The notes beneath the pieces were generated by a model. The model saw only the letters and a program-made list of their open reading frames with translations, had not been told where the DNA came from and did not search any database. 47,897 nt of DNA, taken from assembly GCA_023701245.1 (NCBI GenBank), contig JAMPXK010000014.1, positions 1 to 47,897 of the forward strand, read 5' to 3'. The position numbers and the translations under genes were made by a program. The stretch comes from Elusimicrobiales bacterium. Lineage in GTDB: Bacteria > Elusimicrobiota > Elusimicrobia > Elusimicrobiales > UBA9959. This document shows, piece after piece, positions 7,903 to 16,106 of this stretch (its first letter is position 1; every line of letters begins with the position of its first letter).

Positions 7903-7935
7903 ATATCCAGACTCGGCCCCCCGGGCCCGCATCCA

Positions 7936-9339
7936 ATGAAAAAACCGGACAACTCCCCCGCCTATTTCAACTGGCGCCGCCTGAAGAAAGGCGTGCTGGT
8001 GACCGGCTACATGGGCGGCTGGGCCGTGCTGAAGCCCGAAGAGTTCCGCCTGTTCGCGGCCGGCAGGCTCAAGAAAGGCCCGGCGCTGGCCAGGCTGGAG
8101 AAGGCGGGCCTGCTGCGCTCGCGGCTGGACTTCGACTCTATTTTCACCGACTGGCGCGATTCCAACGAATACCTGGGCAAGGGGCCGGGGCTGCATATCC
8201 TGGTGCTGACGCAGGTCTGCAACCACAGCTGCGTCTACTGCCAGGCCGGGGAGGTCACGGGGAGTTCCATGACGTCGGCTACCGCGAAGAAAGCCGTGGA
8301 TTTCTCCTTTACGGCCCCGGTGCCGGGCCTGACCATAGAATTCCAGGGCGGCGAGCCGCTGGCCAACTGGCCGGTGCTCAAAGAGGCCGCGCTTTACGCC
8401 CGCGCCAAGGCGAAAAAGACCGGCAAGGAACTGGCCCTGGCGCTGGTGAGCAACCTGAGCCTGATGGACGAGGCCAAGGCGGCCTTCATCATAAAGAACG
8501 ACATTTCCCTCTGCACCTCGCTGGACGGCCCCGCGGACCTGCACAACGCCAACCGGCCTTACTCCGGCGGGGATTCCCACGCCGCCGCGGTGAAGTGGAT
8601 AAAATATTTCCAGAAGCGGCGCGGCACCCGGCCGCCTGGCGGGCCCAGCGCCCTGCTGACGGTCACCCGCGCCTCGCTCGGCCGCGCCCACGCCATCGTG
8701 GACGAGTACGCGCGTCTGCGGCTGCCTTATGTCTTCCTCAGGCCCCTGTCCCCGATGGGGCAGGCCCTGGAGCGCTGGGCCGAAATAGGTTACGGCCCCG
8801 AAGAGTTCGTGAAATTCTACCGCGAAGGGCTGGACCGCGTGCTGGAGCTGAACCTCGAGGGCGTGGAGATGAAAGAGAAGACGGCCTTCCTGATGGTCAA
8901 GAAGATAGCCGGGTCGCAGGACAACCGCTACGTGGACCTGCGCTGCCCGTGCGGCGCGGGCCTGGGCCAGCTGGCTTACGACTGGGACGGCGGCATTTAC
9001 ACCTGCGACGAAGGCCGCATGCTGGCGCGCGGCGGGGACGCCTCGTTCCGGCTGGGCGGCGTGCGCGGTTCCGCGTACCAGGACGTGATAGCCGCCGACC
9101 CGGTGAAGGCGTGCGCCATAGCCTCCAGCCTGGACCTGCAGCCGGTCTGCGCTCGCTGCGCCTACCGGCCGTTCTGCGGCGTCTGTCCCGCCTATAACCA
9201 GGCCGCCCAGGGCGGTTTCTGGGGCTCCATGCCGGGCAACGCCAGGTGCCGGGCGCTGCTGGGGATCTTCGACGCCGTCTTTGCGCGCCTGCTGGATAAA
9301 CGCACCGGGCCCGTGCTTGAAAAGTGGCTTGAATCTTAG
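7936..9339 (+). CDS. hxsB: His-Xaa-Ser system radical SAM maturase HxsB
   Basis: A 467-residue radical SAM enzyme. It has the HxsB N-terminal segment (YFNWRRL, LKPEEFRLF), the cluster CNHSCVYC (C95, C99, C102) and then family blocks IEFQGGEPL, LVSNLSLMD, SLCTSLDGPADLH, LRPLSPMGQA and YDWDGGIYTCDEGRML. A C-terminal cysteine module (VCARCAYRPFCGVCPAYN) may hold auxiliary clusters. HxsB proteins are predicted to modify His-Xaa-Ser repeat peptides, and such a peptide is encoded two genes downstream. The M at 7936 is preferred to an in-frame ATG at 7900, which would lie inside the -10 box. It heads the plus-strand operon. Confidence 0.9.
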   Translation: MKKPDNSPAYFNWRRLKKGVLVTGYMGGWAVLKPEEFRLFAAGRLKKGPALARLEKAGLLRSRLDFDSIFTDWRDSNEYLGKGPGLHILVLTQVCNHSCVYCQAGEVTGSSMTSATAKKAVDFSFTAPVPGLTIEFQGGEPLANWPVLKEAALYARAKAKKTGKELALALVSNLSLMDEAKAAFIIKNDISLCTSLDGPADLHNANRPYSGGDSHAAAVKWIKYFQKRRGTRPPGGPSALLTVTRASLGRAHAIVDEYARLRLPYVFLRPLSPMGQALERWAEIGYGPEEFVKFYREGLDRVLELNLEGVEMKEKTAFLMVKKIAGSQDNRYVDLRCPCGAGLGQLAYDWDGGIYTCDEGRMLARGGDASFRLGGVRGSAYQDVIAADPVKACAIASSLDLQPVCARCAYRPFCGVCPAYNQAAQGGFWGSMPGNARCRALLGIFDAVFARLLDKRTGPVLEKWLES

Positions 9340-9416
9340 CCGTTTTTCTGCTACAACATATAGATATAAATAGGGCCGCCTTTCGCAAATGGCGGAGGGA
9401 GGCGTTCGTTATATTT

Positions 9417-10505
9417 ATGAAAAAGTGGACCATTTTGACCATAGTTCTGCTCTCTGCCGTGCTGCTGATAATGCAGTACATAATAGAGAAGAAAAAAGTG
9501 GCCGCCCCCGGGGGCGGGCAGCAGGCCGTGACCACCGAGCCGATGGGCGTGGCCCTGCCGGCCGGCGCGACCTATTTCCAAAATTCTTCCGTGGACGTTT
9601 ATGTGCCGCCCGTGACCACCGGGGCGGGTTACGGTACCATCGCTCTGCCCACGGTCCAGACTTCCTATAAAGGCGCCTGCGAGGGCGCTTCCCTGGGCGG
9701 CATGCTGAGTACCCATGACCGGTACTGGGGCTTCTTCGCCCGCAACGCGTCTTTCAGCGAGGATGAGACCCAGAAAATGTACGCCTTCCTGGCCGATTAC
9801 ACGGCCTGCCAGGCGGCCGCCAGGACGGACGTGAGCCTGTGCGACGCGCTGCCGGGCCTGGTGGAAAACGCGCCGTTCAAGGTAGACCCTAAAGGCACGG
9901 CCAACTACCGCTGCCGCGAAAAATCCATCTCGCTGTTCTTCGAGGCCTATCTCGCGGGCGCGCTCGCCGGCGACGGCTACTGCCGCCTGCAGATGAGCTA
10001 CTGGCCCAAGGAAGACCTGGCCGGGGTTTCGGTGCCGGAATATTGCGCCGCCGCCCAGAAAGGGCCGGAGCAGGCAAGCGCCTATATACGCGGCGTTTAT
10101 CCCCAGATCCCCGCGGCCGATATCGCTAGGGAGTATCCCGTGCGCAAAACGGACTGCGGCGGGGACGCCCAATGCCTGGAAAAATTCCTGCTTTACCAGG
10201 CCATGAAGAGCGGCAAGCCTTCCAGCTGCCCGTCCGGCTACGGGCAGATCTGCCAGGCGCTGGCGGAGCGGTCCGCGATGCCCTGCGAAAAGACGCTGCA
10301 GGAAATGTCCAAGTTCTACTGCGCCACCGTGGCGCGCGTAAAGAAAGCTTCGGGCGGCCTGATAGGGCTTTCCAAGGAAGAGGCTAAAGCGGAACTGGCC
10401 AAGTTAAAGGCCCAGCAGGACGAGGCCGCCGCCGCCAAGAAGCAGGAACAGAAACTGATGGAAGAGGTCAACAAGCAGGTGCGCGAGACGCTGAAGAAAA
10501 AGTAG
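9417..10505 (+). CDS. membrane-anchored Cys-rich protein of the Hxs locus (unknown)
   Basis: A 362-residue protein of no family I recognise. One N-terminal membrane segment (about 5-20) is followed by a short Gly/Pro-rich linker, a domain with 12 cysteines spread between about residues 88 and 300, and a charged C-terminal coiled coil (about 315-362, rich in K, E, A and Q). An even number of Cys beyond a membrane anchor suggests a disulfide-bonded periplasmic domain. It sits between hxsB and the His-Xaa-Ser precursor, 19 bases before the latter, so a role in handling, displaying or receiving the modified peptide is the natural inference. Confidence 0.75.
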   Translation: MKKWTILTIVLLSAVLLIMQYIIEKKKVAAPGGGQQAVTTEPMGVALPAGATYFQNSSVDVYVPPVTTGAGYGTIALPTVQTSYKGACEGASLGGMLSTHDRYWGFFARNASFSEDETQKMYAFLADYTACQAAARTDVSLCDALPGLVENAPFKVDPKGTANYRCREKSISLFFEAYLAGALAGDGYCRLQMSYWPKEDLAGVSVPEYCAAAQKGPEQASAYIRGVYPQIPAADIAREYPVRKTDCGGDAQCLEKFLLYQAMKSGKPSSCPSGYGQICQALAERSAMPCEKTLQEMSKFYCATVARVKKASGGLIGLSKEEAKAELAKLKAQQDEAAAAKKQEQKLMEEVNKQVRETLKKK

Positions 10506-10524
10506 GCCGTACGGGGAAACATTT

Positions 10525-10845
10525 ATGAAAAAGAAACCGTCCAAGATCAAAAAGAACGTAAAGCTCTTCTTCTCCAGCGAAGAGGGAAAGATGCTGGACT
10601 CCGACATAGTCAAGACCGGGTTGGCTCTTGGCATACTCGGCATGACCATGGTGGACCAGGCCGGCGCGCAGAACGTGCATTCCAACTACTTCGGCGCCAC
10701 CTACCACGTAAGCCATACCAGCCACGGCTCGCACGGCTCGCACGGCTCGCACGGGTCCCACGCGTCGCACGGCTCGCACGGCTCGCACGGCTCGCACGGG
10801 TCGCACGGCTCGCACGGGTCCCACGGGTCCCACGGGTCTTATTGA
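10525..10845 (+). CDS. His-Xaa-Ser repeat precursor (HxsA-like)
   Basis: A 106-residue protein. The Lys-rich start ([20 protein letters not shown]) is followed by a conserved-looking leader ([15 protein letters not shown]), then [15 protein letters not shown], then 14 tandem three-residue H-X-S units (12 HGS, one HTS, one HAS) ending in Tyr. This is the plan of His-Xaa-Ser repeat proteins that accompany HxsB maturases. The His/Ser array is the probable modification target or metal-binding region; the modification itself is not established. A GGGGA ribosome site lies eight bases upstream. The glycosyltransferase gene starts 26 bases downstream. Confidence 0.85.
   Translation: MKKKPSKIKKNVKLFFSSEEGKMLDSDIVKTGLALGILGMTMVDQAGAQNVHSNYFGATYHVSHTSHGSHGSHGSHGSHASHGSHGSHGSHGSHGSHGSHGSHGSY
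10714..10839 (+). repeat. 14 x 9-bp tandem repeat encoding H-X-S units
   Basis: Fourteen consecutive in-frame 9-base units, mostly CACGGCTCG or CACGGGTCC. One unit has ACC (Thr) and one GCG (Ala) at the middle codon. Third-position variation between GGC/GGG and TCG/TCC/TCT, without loss of the amino-acid pattern, suggests selection on the peptide as well as slippage-driven expansion. Confidence 0.95.
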
Positions 10846-10871
10846 GCGCCGCCGGTCCCGGGCCCGGCCCT

Positions 10872-11996
10872 ATGAAAGGGTTGTTCTATCACTATAGCCC
10901 GGGGAAAGATGTCGGCCATGGCGTGCATTTGTTCCGCCTGGCCGACGCTGTTAAGCGGCGGTTCGGTCCCTCCCTCGAACTCACCCTTCTGCGCGACGGC
11001 GCCGGTTACCCGGCGCAAAAGAACTGGCCGCATGGCCGCGCCCTGCGCCTGCCCCGGGCCGGCGCCCGCCGCGCGGCCGTCCTGGCCCGGGAATTCACGT
11101 CGGGCTGCGATTTCATAGTTACCTCCTTCTTCCCGCTGGGGCGCACCGGCTGCGCCGGCGAGCTGCTGCCGCTGCTGGCGGCGGCGCGCCGCGGCGGGGC
11201 CAAAATTTATTCTTCCGCCGCCCTGCCGTACTTTTCCTGGCCGGAGCGGGAACTGGGCCGCCTGTTCGGCGCGGCAGAACTTTACGACCGGCTGTTCATC
11301 CACTGCCCGCCGGGGTTCGACCTGAAGTACATGGCCAGGGCCGTCGCGGCCGAACGCCGCGTCAGCCCCGCCGCTTTCCTGGGCGCCTTTAAAAAACTGC
11401 GGGCCAAGATCAGTTTCACCGGCTACGTGCTGCCGGCGCGCCTGCCCGCACCCGCCGCAAAGGGGAAATACATCCTGGTGCACCGGGGCGGCGGGTCCAC
11501 TTCGCCGGAGATAGTTACCTGCGCCATAAAGGCGCGGCCGCTGCTGCGCAGCCGCCTGCCGCTGCTGATAGTGGCGGGGCCGGCCAGCTCCGCCGCCCAG
11601 CTGCGTAAGTGGCGCGGCCTGCTGCGGGGCGCGCGCGGCGTAAAGCTTGTGAAAGAAACCGGGGATTTCCCCGGCCTGCTGGCCGGCTGCGCCGCGGCGG
11701 CGGGTACGGCCGGCGGCACGGTTTACGAGGCGCTGCGCCTGCGCCGGCGCTGCGTGCTTATTCCTTACCTGGGCGAGCCCGGGGCCGAGCACTCCGACCA
11801 GGCCGCGCGCGCGGCCATGATGCGGGACCTGGCCGGTGCGCGCGTGCTGCCTTACGCCGGGCTCACGCCCGCCTCGCTGGCCGCGGCCCTGGACGCCGCG
11901 CTTTCCGGGCCGGCGCCGGCTTTTCGCGGCAAAACCGGGATTTTCGACGGGGCGCGGACTACGGCGGCCCTGCTGGGAGAGGACCTGGATGTTTAA
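10872..11996 (+). CDS. MurG-like predicted glycosyltransferase (COG4671-type)
   Basis: A 374-residue protein with the opening expected of MurG-like glycosyltransferases (YYSPGKDVGHGVHLFRLADA). Its C-terminal nucleotide-sugar-binding half carries ILVHRGGGSTSPEI, AGTAGGTVYEALRL and GEPGAEHSDQAARA. It is probably a cytosolic GT28-fold enzyme whose donor and acceptor are unknown. The start is the ATG at 10872; an upstream TTG codon overlapping the precursor's stop is less likely. Its end overlaps the next gene by eight bases. Position after the Hxs precursor could mean glycosylation of the same product, or merely a shared transcript. Confidence 0.75.
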   Translation: MKGLFYHYSPGKDVGHGVHLFRLADAVKRRFGPSLELTLLRDGAGYPAQKNWPHGRALRLPRAGARRAAVLAREFTSGCDFIVTSFFPLGRTGCAGELLPLLAAARRGGAKIYSSAALPYFSWPERELGRLFGAAELYDRLFIHCPPGFDLKYMARAVAAERRVSPAAFLGAFKKLRAKISFTGYVLPARLPAPAAKGKYILVHRGGGSTSPEIVTCAIKARPLLRSRLPLLIVAGPASSAAQLRKWRGLLRGARGVKLVKETGDFPGLLAGCAAAAGTAGGTVYEALRLRRRCVLIPYLGEPGAEHSDQAARAAMMRDLAGARVLPYAGLTPASLAAALDAALSGPAPAFRGKTGIFDGARTTAALLGEDLDV

Positions 11997-12954
11997 AGAG
12001 GTGATGCTGGAACTCACGTGGCGCTGCAACCTGCGCTGCTCTTTCTGCTACCTGCTGGGGCGCGGGCTGCTCAATAAGGGCGGCCCCGAACTGGGCACGG
12101 CCGGGGCGCTGAAGCTCATAGACCGGTTCCCGGCCGGCACCCGTTTTTACCTCTCTGGAGGGGAGCCGCTGCTGCGCGCGGATATTTTCACGCTCATGGC
12201 CCGCATCAAAGAGCGCGGCGGGCGCTTTGGCCTGAACACCAACGGCACGCTGCTGGACGCCGCGCGCGGCCGGCGGCTGGCCGCCCTGGGCCCGGACTAC
12301 GTGATCTTCTCGCTGCACGGCCCGGCGAAGGTGCATGATAAACTGACGGGGAGCCGCGGGGCCTGCCGCGCCCTGCTGGGCAATATGGAACTTTTTTCGG
12401 CGGCGGCCGGGCCGGGGACCGAGGTGCTGGTGAATTGCGTGGTGAACAGGGAGAACGCCGGGGTTCTCGCGGAGGTTTACCGGCTGGCCTGCGCGCACGG
12501 GGCCGGCAGGGTGGTGTTCGAGCACCTGCAGTTCCTGCGCCCTGAAGAAGCCGCCGCGCTGCCCGCGGCGCTGCGCAGGGGCGGGGTGATAACCCCGGAA
12601 CTGGCCGGCTACAAGGCCGACGCGGCGCTCATAGCCCGGCAGCTGGAGGAAATACGGCGCCTTGGCGGGCCGGCGCGCTTCGACGTGCGGCCGCTGATGT
12701 CCGCCGCGGCGCTGGACCTGTATTACAACCGGGCGGTCTCCCCCGAGGGCGCCTGTTGCCGGGTTTACGACACCCTTAACGTGGAGCCCGACGGCCGCGC
12801 GCGGCTGTGCGTGCTTTACGGCCTGAAGGCGGGCGACGCGCTGCGCACGCCGCTGGCGGCAATGGCCGCCCTTAAGAAAAAGACCATCGGCCGCCGGCTC
12901 CCCGCCGGCTGCGCCCGGTGCTGCCACCGGCTGGAAGCGTTCAGATATTTTTAA
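11989..12954 (+). CDS. radical SAM protein with C-terminal Cys module
   Basis: A 321-residue radical SAM enzyme: cluster CNLRCSFC (C13, C17, C20), SGGEPLLR, NTNGTLLD, a YVIFSLHGP strand, and a C-terminal module (GACCRVYDTLN, ARLCVLYG, CARCCHRLE) likely to hold an auxiliary cluster. It is not obviously HxsC. The start ATG at 11989 overlaps the glycosyltransferase stop by eight bases, implying translational coupling, so it is the last gene of the Hxs-led operon. The 3' end overlaps the convergent deacetylase-like gene by 14 bases. Its role could be maturation of the repeat peptide or a sugar modification. Confidence 0.8.
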   Translation: MFKEVMLELTWRCNLRCSFCYLLGRGLLNKGGPELGTAGALKLIDRFPAGTRFYLSGGEPLLRADIFTLMARIKERGGRFGLNTNGTLLDAARGRRLAALGPDYVIFSLHGPAKVHDKLTGSRGACRALLGNMELFSAAAGPGTEVLVNCVVNRENAGVLAEVYRLACAHGAGRVVFEHLQFLRPEEAAALPAALRRGGVITPELAGYKADAALIARQLEEIRRLGGPARFDVRPLMSAAALDLYYNRAVSPEGACCRVYDTLNVEPDGRARLCVLYGLKAGDALRTPLAAMAALKKKTIGRRLPAGCARCCHRLEAFRYF

Positions 12955-13660
12955 GCTTCAGCAGTTTGGAGAACAAGGCCGGCTGCAGCAAGCCCTTCGC
13001 GCAGAGGTCTTTTAAGAAGCGGATGTAGTCCCTGAAAGCCCCGAAATCCTCCCCCAGGTGGTCGTGGTGGAAATAGACGCCCAGCGTTAAGCCGGGCGCC
13101 CGCAGCGCCGCGAGCGTGGCCGCTTTAAGGCGCGCCGGGTCAAGCGGCCGCGGCCGCAGGTCCAGGCCGTAGCTGTTCACGGCCACTTCGGTGCCCAGGA
13201 ATTTCAGGCCGGCCCCGCGCAGGGCCGGGTTGAACTTGCTGGCGGAAAGCGCCTTGAGTCCGGCCGCGGCGGCGGCCAGCGCGGTATCGGAATTGTAGGT
13301 GTGAAAAGGCGGCACGAAGACGGGCGCGAAGAATTTGCCGAACTTGCGGCGCATCAGGGCCGCGCCGGCCTTTATGTCCGCCAGCTGGCGGGCGTAGGTC
13401 CGGGCGGGGCCGAATTCCTGGCGCATGAAGCGGTTGCCGGCGTGGTCCTTGTGGCGCAGGCCGTGCTGGGCCGTTTCGAAGAGACGGCCGGCGCCGCGGC
13501 CTTTCAGGCGCCGCACCAGGGCGGGTTCGGCCAGGGCGGGGATCACAGCGTAGACCGACGGCAGTTTCTCTTCTTTTAAAAAATTGAAAAGGCGCAGGAA
13601 CTCCGGCGTGGCCGCGGCCGCGTCGTCGTCGCGCAGGAAGAGGTACCGGGTCAAAGCCAC
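12941..13660 (-). CDS. polysaccharide deacetylase-like (NodB-fold) protein
   Basis: A 239-residue protein resembling carbohydrate-esterase-4-like proteins. It has an early acidic motif LRDDDA (D11-D13), an AQHGLRHKDH segment (H66, H70) in place of the usual HxxxH metal pair, a VPPFHTYN loop, and a late YFHHDHLGEDF block. It probably removes an N- or O-acyl group from a sugar, or is a non-catalytic relative. Start chosen: GTG at 13660, preceded by GGGGGA and overlapping the upstream radical SAM stop by ten bases. It is the last gene of the minus-strand operon. Confidence 0.7.
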   Translation of the reverse strand: MALTRYLFLRDDDAAAATPEFLRLFNFLKEEKLPSVYAVIPALAEPALVRRLKGRGAGRLFETAQHGLRHKDHAGNRFMRQEFGPARTYARQLADIKAGAALMRRKFGKFFAPVFVPPFHTYNSDTALAAAAAGLKALSASKFNPALRGAGLKFLGTEVAVNSYGLDLRPRPLDPARLKAATLAALRAPGLTLGVYFHHDHLGEDFGAFRDYIRFLKDLCAKGLLQPALFSKLLKLKNI

Positions 13661-14970
13661 GGGTCCCCCGAGAAATAAGTGCCGTTGGCCGCCCCTGCCA
13701 GCGCCCGGCTGCCGCCCAGGCATTTAAGCAGCCAGCGGCAGCCGCGGCAGCGCCCGGGCAGCCAGCTGAAAGAGACGAGGCGGCGGCGGTAAGGAGAAGC
13801 CCAAGCCGCCTTAAGCGAAGCGCCCAGGTTCTCTTCGATGTAATAGCTCGGCTTATAGAAGCCGCGCGGGTCCAGCACCAGGCGGGTATGCCCGTCGTCG
13901 AAAGCGGCGCCCAGCAGGTTCTTTCTTTCCGCCGGAGGCACCAGGCAGAGCGGCGCCGGGTTAGCCACGAGTGTCTTGAGGCCGGTCTTCTCCGCTGCCG
14001 CGGCCAGTTTGGAGAGTTTCTTCAGGTCGGCCGGGCCCAGGTCAAAATCGCCCTGGCGCGGCGCGCCGCGGCCGTCGGGCATCGGTCGGTAGAGCTCCCA
14101 GATATCGGCCCCGAGCCCGGCGGCCAGCGCGCGCCAGCGGCCGAAGCCGCGGATGAGACTTTTGGAGGCCACGGTGCCCAGGCGGAACACCGGCACTTTC
14201 GAGCGCAACAGGCGCATATTGGCCAGCTTCACCTTTAAATCCGCGCCGGTCGCCGCTTTTTCTTCTGCGGGACCGGGGGCCTGCAGGGAAACCAGCACGT
14301 TATCGATGAGCGGCGCGGCCTTTTTGAAAAGGGGCGCGTTGTCCAGCGCGGCGTTGGTGTTCACCAGGGTGTAGAAGCCCAGGCGCCGCGCTTCTTCGAG
14401 CAGCGGCAGCAGGTGCGGGCTCAGGAAAGGTTCGCCGCCGGTAAAACGCACGCTGCGCACGCCCAGCGCGCGCGCTTCTTTAAGGGCCTTCTTCAGGGCC
14501 GGCAGGGGCAGGGCCGCGTGGGAGCCGGATGAAAAACAGAGCCTGCAATCGAGATTGCATTTCTTGGTGAGCTCCAGCACCAGTTCCGCCGGGGCCGGCA
14601 GCACGGGGGCGAGCAGGCGCCGCGCCGGCCCGTCGAAAGCCCCTCCCTTTTCCAGCCCGGGGCAGAGGGCGGCCAGCGAGCAGCGGCCGCAGGCGGGGAA
14701 GCGGAAATAGCGGCGGCCGGGCTTTTTGGCGTAGAGGGCGTGGTCCCAGGCGTCGGGCATGAAGCAGGCGGGCAGGCCGCGCAGGAAAACCGAAAAATGA
14801 GGCTCCAGGCCATTGAGGGCCTTGTAGAGGAGTTCGCGCGCTTCGGCGGGGCGGGCGGCCGGCAGCAGGGAAAGTTCCACCTCGCGCGAGGCGGGCCTGA
14901 TAACGCAGCCTACGCCGCGCGCTTTCAGCGCGGCCAGGACTGCCCTGCCGGTCTTCAGCGCCTGCGCCAT
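13651..14970 (-). CDS. radical SAM/SPASM-like protein with an extra N-terminal Cys module
   Basis: A 439-residue protein with an unusual order of parts. Residues 1-125 contain LPACFMPDA (C69) and PACGRCSLAALCPG (C94, C97, C103). They resemble the C-terminal auxiliary-cluster module of the neighbouring radical SAM proteins (PxCLLPG..., PCARCLLKPRC). The radical SAM core follows (KKCNLDCRLC: C138, C142, C145; FTGGEPF; NTNAALDN) and then a second C-terminal Cys module (RCRGCRWLLKCLGG ... FSGDPWL). It may have arisen by fusion. The start ATG at 14970 overlaps the upstream gene by 16 bases. The frame is open further upstream, but that part is a shadow of the neighbour. Confidence 0.8.
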   Translation of the reverse strand: MAQALKTGRAVLAALKARGVGCVIRPASREVELSLLPAARPAEARELLYKALNGLEPHFSVFLRGLPACFMPDAWDHALYAKKPGRRYFRFPACGRCSLAALCPGLEKGGAFDGPARRLLAPVLPAPAELVLELTKKCNLDCRLCFSSGSHAALPLPALKKALKEARALGVRSVRFTGGEPFLSPHLLPLLEEARRLGFYTLVNTNAALDNAPLFKKAAPLIDNVLVSLQAPGPAEEKAATGADLKVKLANMRLLRSKVPVFRLGTVASKSLIRGFGRWRALAAGLGADIWELYRPMPDGRGAPRQGDFDLGPADLKKLSKLAAAAEKTGLKTLVANPAPLCLVPPAERKNLLGAAFDDGHTRLVLDPRGFYKPSYYIEENLGASLKAAWASPYRRRLVSFSWLPGRCRGCRWLLKCLGGSRALAGAANGTYFSGDPWL

Positions 14971-16106
14971 AGGTAGCGGCCGCCTTTGAACTCTTTTTTT
15001 ACCAGCCCTTTCTTTTCCAGCGCGGCGCCGGTGGTCATCACGCCGGCCCCGTCGCGGCAGTCGTGGCAGAGCGGCAGGCCGCGGGCCAGCTCCAGCAGCC
15101 TGGCCGTGGAGATCCCGTTCTCCAGCTTCAGCGCTTCCATGAAGCATTTCTCCATGGCGTTGAGGTAGCCGGCGACGGGGGAGAGGGGCCGCTTCTTCGT
15201 CAGTTTCAGCACGGGGCTGATGCCGGCCCAGCCGAAAAGGTCCAGGTAATTGTGGTCCACGCCCTTGCAGCGCGGTTTCAGCAGACAGCGGGCGCAAGGC
15301 GGGCCGTGGCGCTTGGCGCCGGCCACGTTCTTGTCTATGTCCCAGGTCCGCCCGTCCGGGGCGGCCACTACGGTGTTGAACTTGTAGAGGTCCACCGCCT
15401 TGTTCTCGTGCCCTGGCAGCAGGCAGGGCGGCACGTTGAGGGCTTTTACCCCGTCGGCGAGGCCTGCGGCCTGGGCCAGGTCCAGCGCCCGGACCACGGC
15501 CGGAGCGGCCTCCGGCAGCGCTACCCCGGTCCGCCGGTAATTAGCCCGCATGGCGCCCACGTAGATGGGATAGATAAGCACGAAATCGGTCACGCCGCGG
15601 TCCATGAAGAATTTCAGGGCTTCGGGCAGGCGCCGGTAATTGGAGCGGGTCAGGAGCAGGTTCACGCCCACGGCGAGTTTCAGGTCCAGCATGTTGTCCA
15701 GCCCGGCCAGGCTCCGCCTGAAGGAACCCTTCACGCCGGTGAGGGCGTCGTGCACCTTCGGTTCGGAACCGAGGAAGGTGAACTTGCAGACCGTCAGGCC
15801 GGCCGCGGCCAGTTTTTCGCAGAGGGCGCGGCTGGCCAGCCGCATGCCGTTGGTCTGCAGGCGCACGGCCCGGAAACCGACCTTCTTCGCCGCCGCGGCC
15901 AGGCGGGGCAGGTCCGCGCAAAGCAGCGCCTCGCCCCCGGAGAAACCAAGACGGGTGTAACCCAGCTTTTTCGCGGTATAGATGCGCCTGACGGCGGCGG
16001 CCGGCGCGCAGCGGGCGGCCGGGTCGAAATCGGCCTGCGAGCAGAAAGAGCAGCGCAGGTCGCAGTTCTGGTTGAGGATCAGTTCGTAGCAGTCTTTGCC
16101 GGGCAT
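14955..16106 (-). CDS. radical SAM protein
   Basis: A 383-residue radical SAM enzyme with cluster CDLRCSFC (C15, C19, C22), GFSGGEALL, RLQTNGMRL, and a distal module with PPCLLPGHE and PCARCLLKPRCKG suggesting an auxiliary Fe-S cluster. The last 60 residues form a helical tail with a CHDC pair. Start ATG 16106 shares one base with the stop of the upstream gene (TAATG), so translation is coupled. It belongs to the same family as the 16106-17029 and 13651 products; the three are probably ancient tandem duplicates. Confidence 0.85.
   Translation of the reverse strand: MPGKDCYELILNQNCDLRCSFCSQADFDPAARCAPAAAVRRIYTAKKLGYTRLGFSGGEALLCADLPRLAAAAKKVGFRAVRLQTNGMRLASRALCEKLAAAGLTVCKFTFLGSEPKVHDALTGVKGSFRRSLAGLDNMLDLKLAVGVNLLLTRSNYRRLPEALKFFMDRGVTDFVLIYPIYVGAMRANYRRTGVALPEAAPAVVRALDLAQAAGLADGVKALNVPPCLLPGHENKAVDLYKFNTVVAAPDGRTWDIDKNVAGAKRHGPPCARCLLKPRCKGVDHNYLDLFGWAGISPVLKLTKKRPLSPVAGYLNAMEKCFMEALKLENGISTARLLELARGLPLCHDCRDGAGVMTTGAALEKKGLVKKEFKGGRYLWRRR

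Noticed and set aside
10714-10839. CRISPR or simple non-coding tandem repeat
   Set aside because: Units are 9 bases, without spacers, and in frame within a gene; synonymous variation shows a coding repeat.
13651-15297. A 548-residue version of the radical SAM protein starting at 15297
   Set aside because: The first 109 residues are a shadow of the upstream radical SAM gene; the ATG at 14970 gives the normal short overlap.
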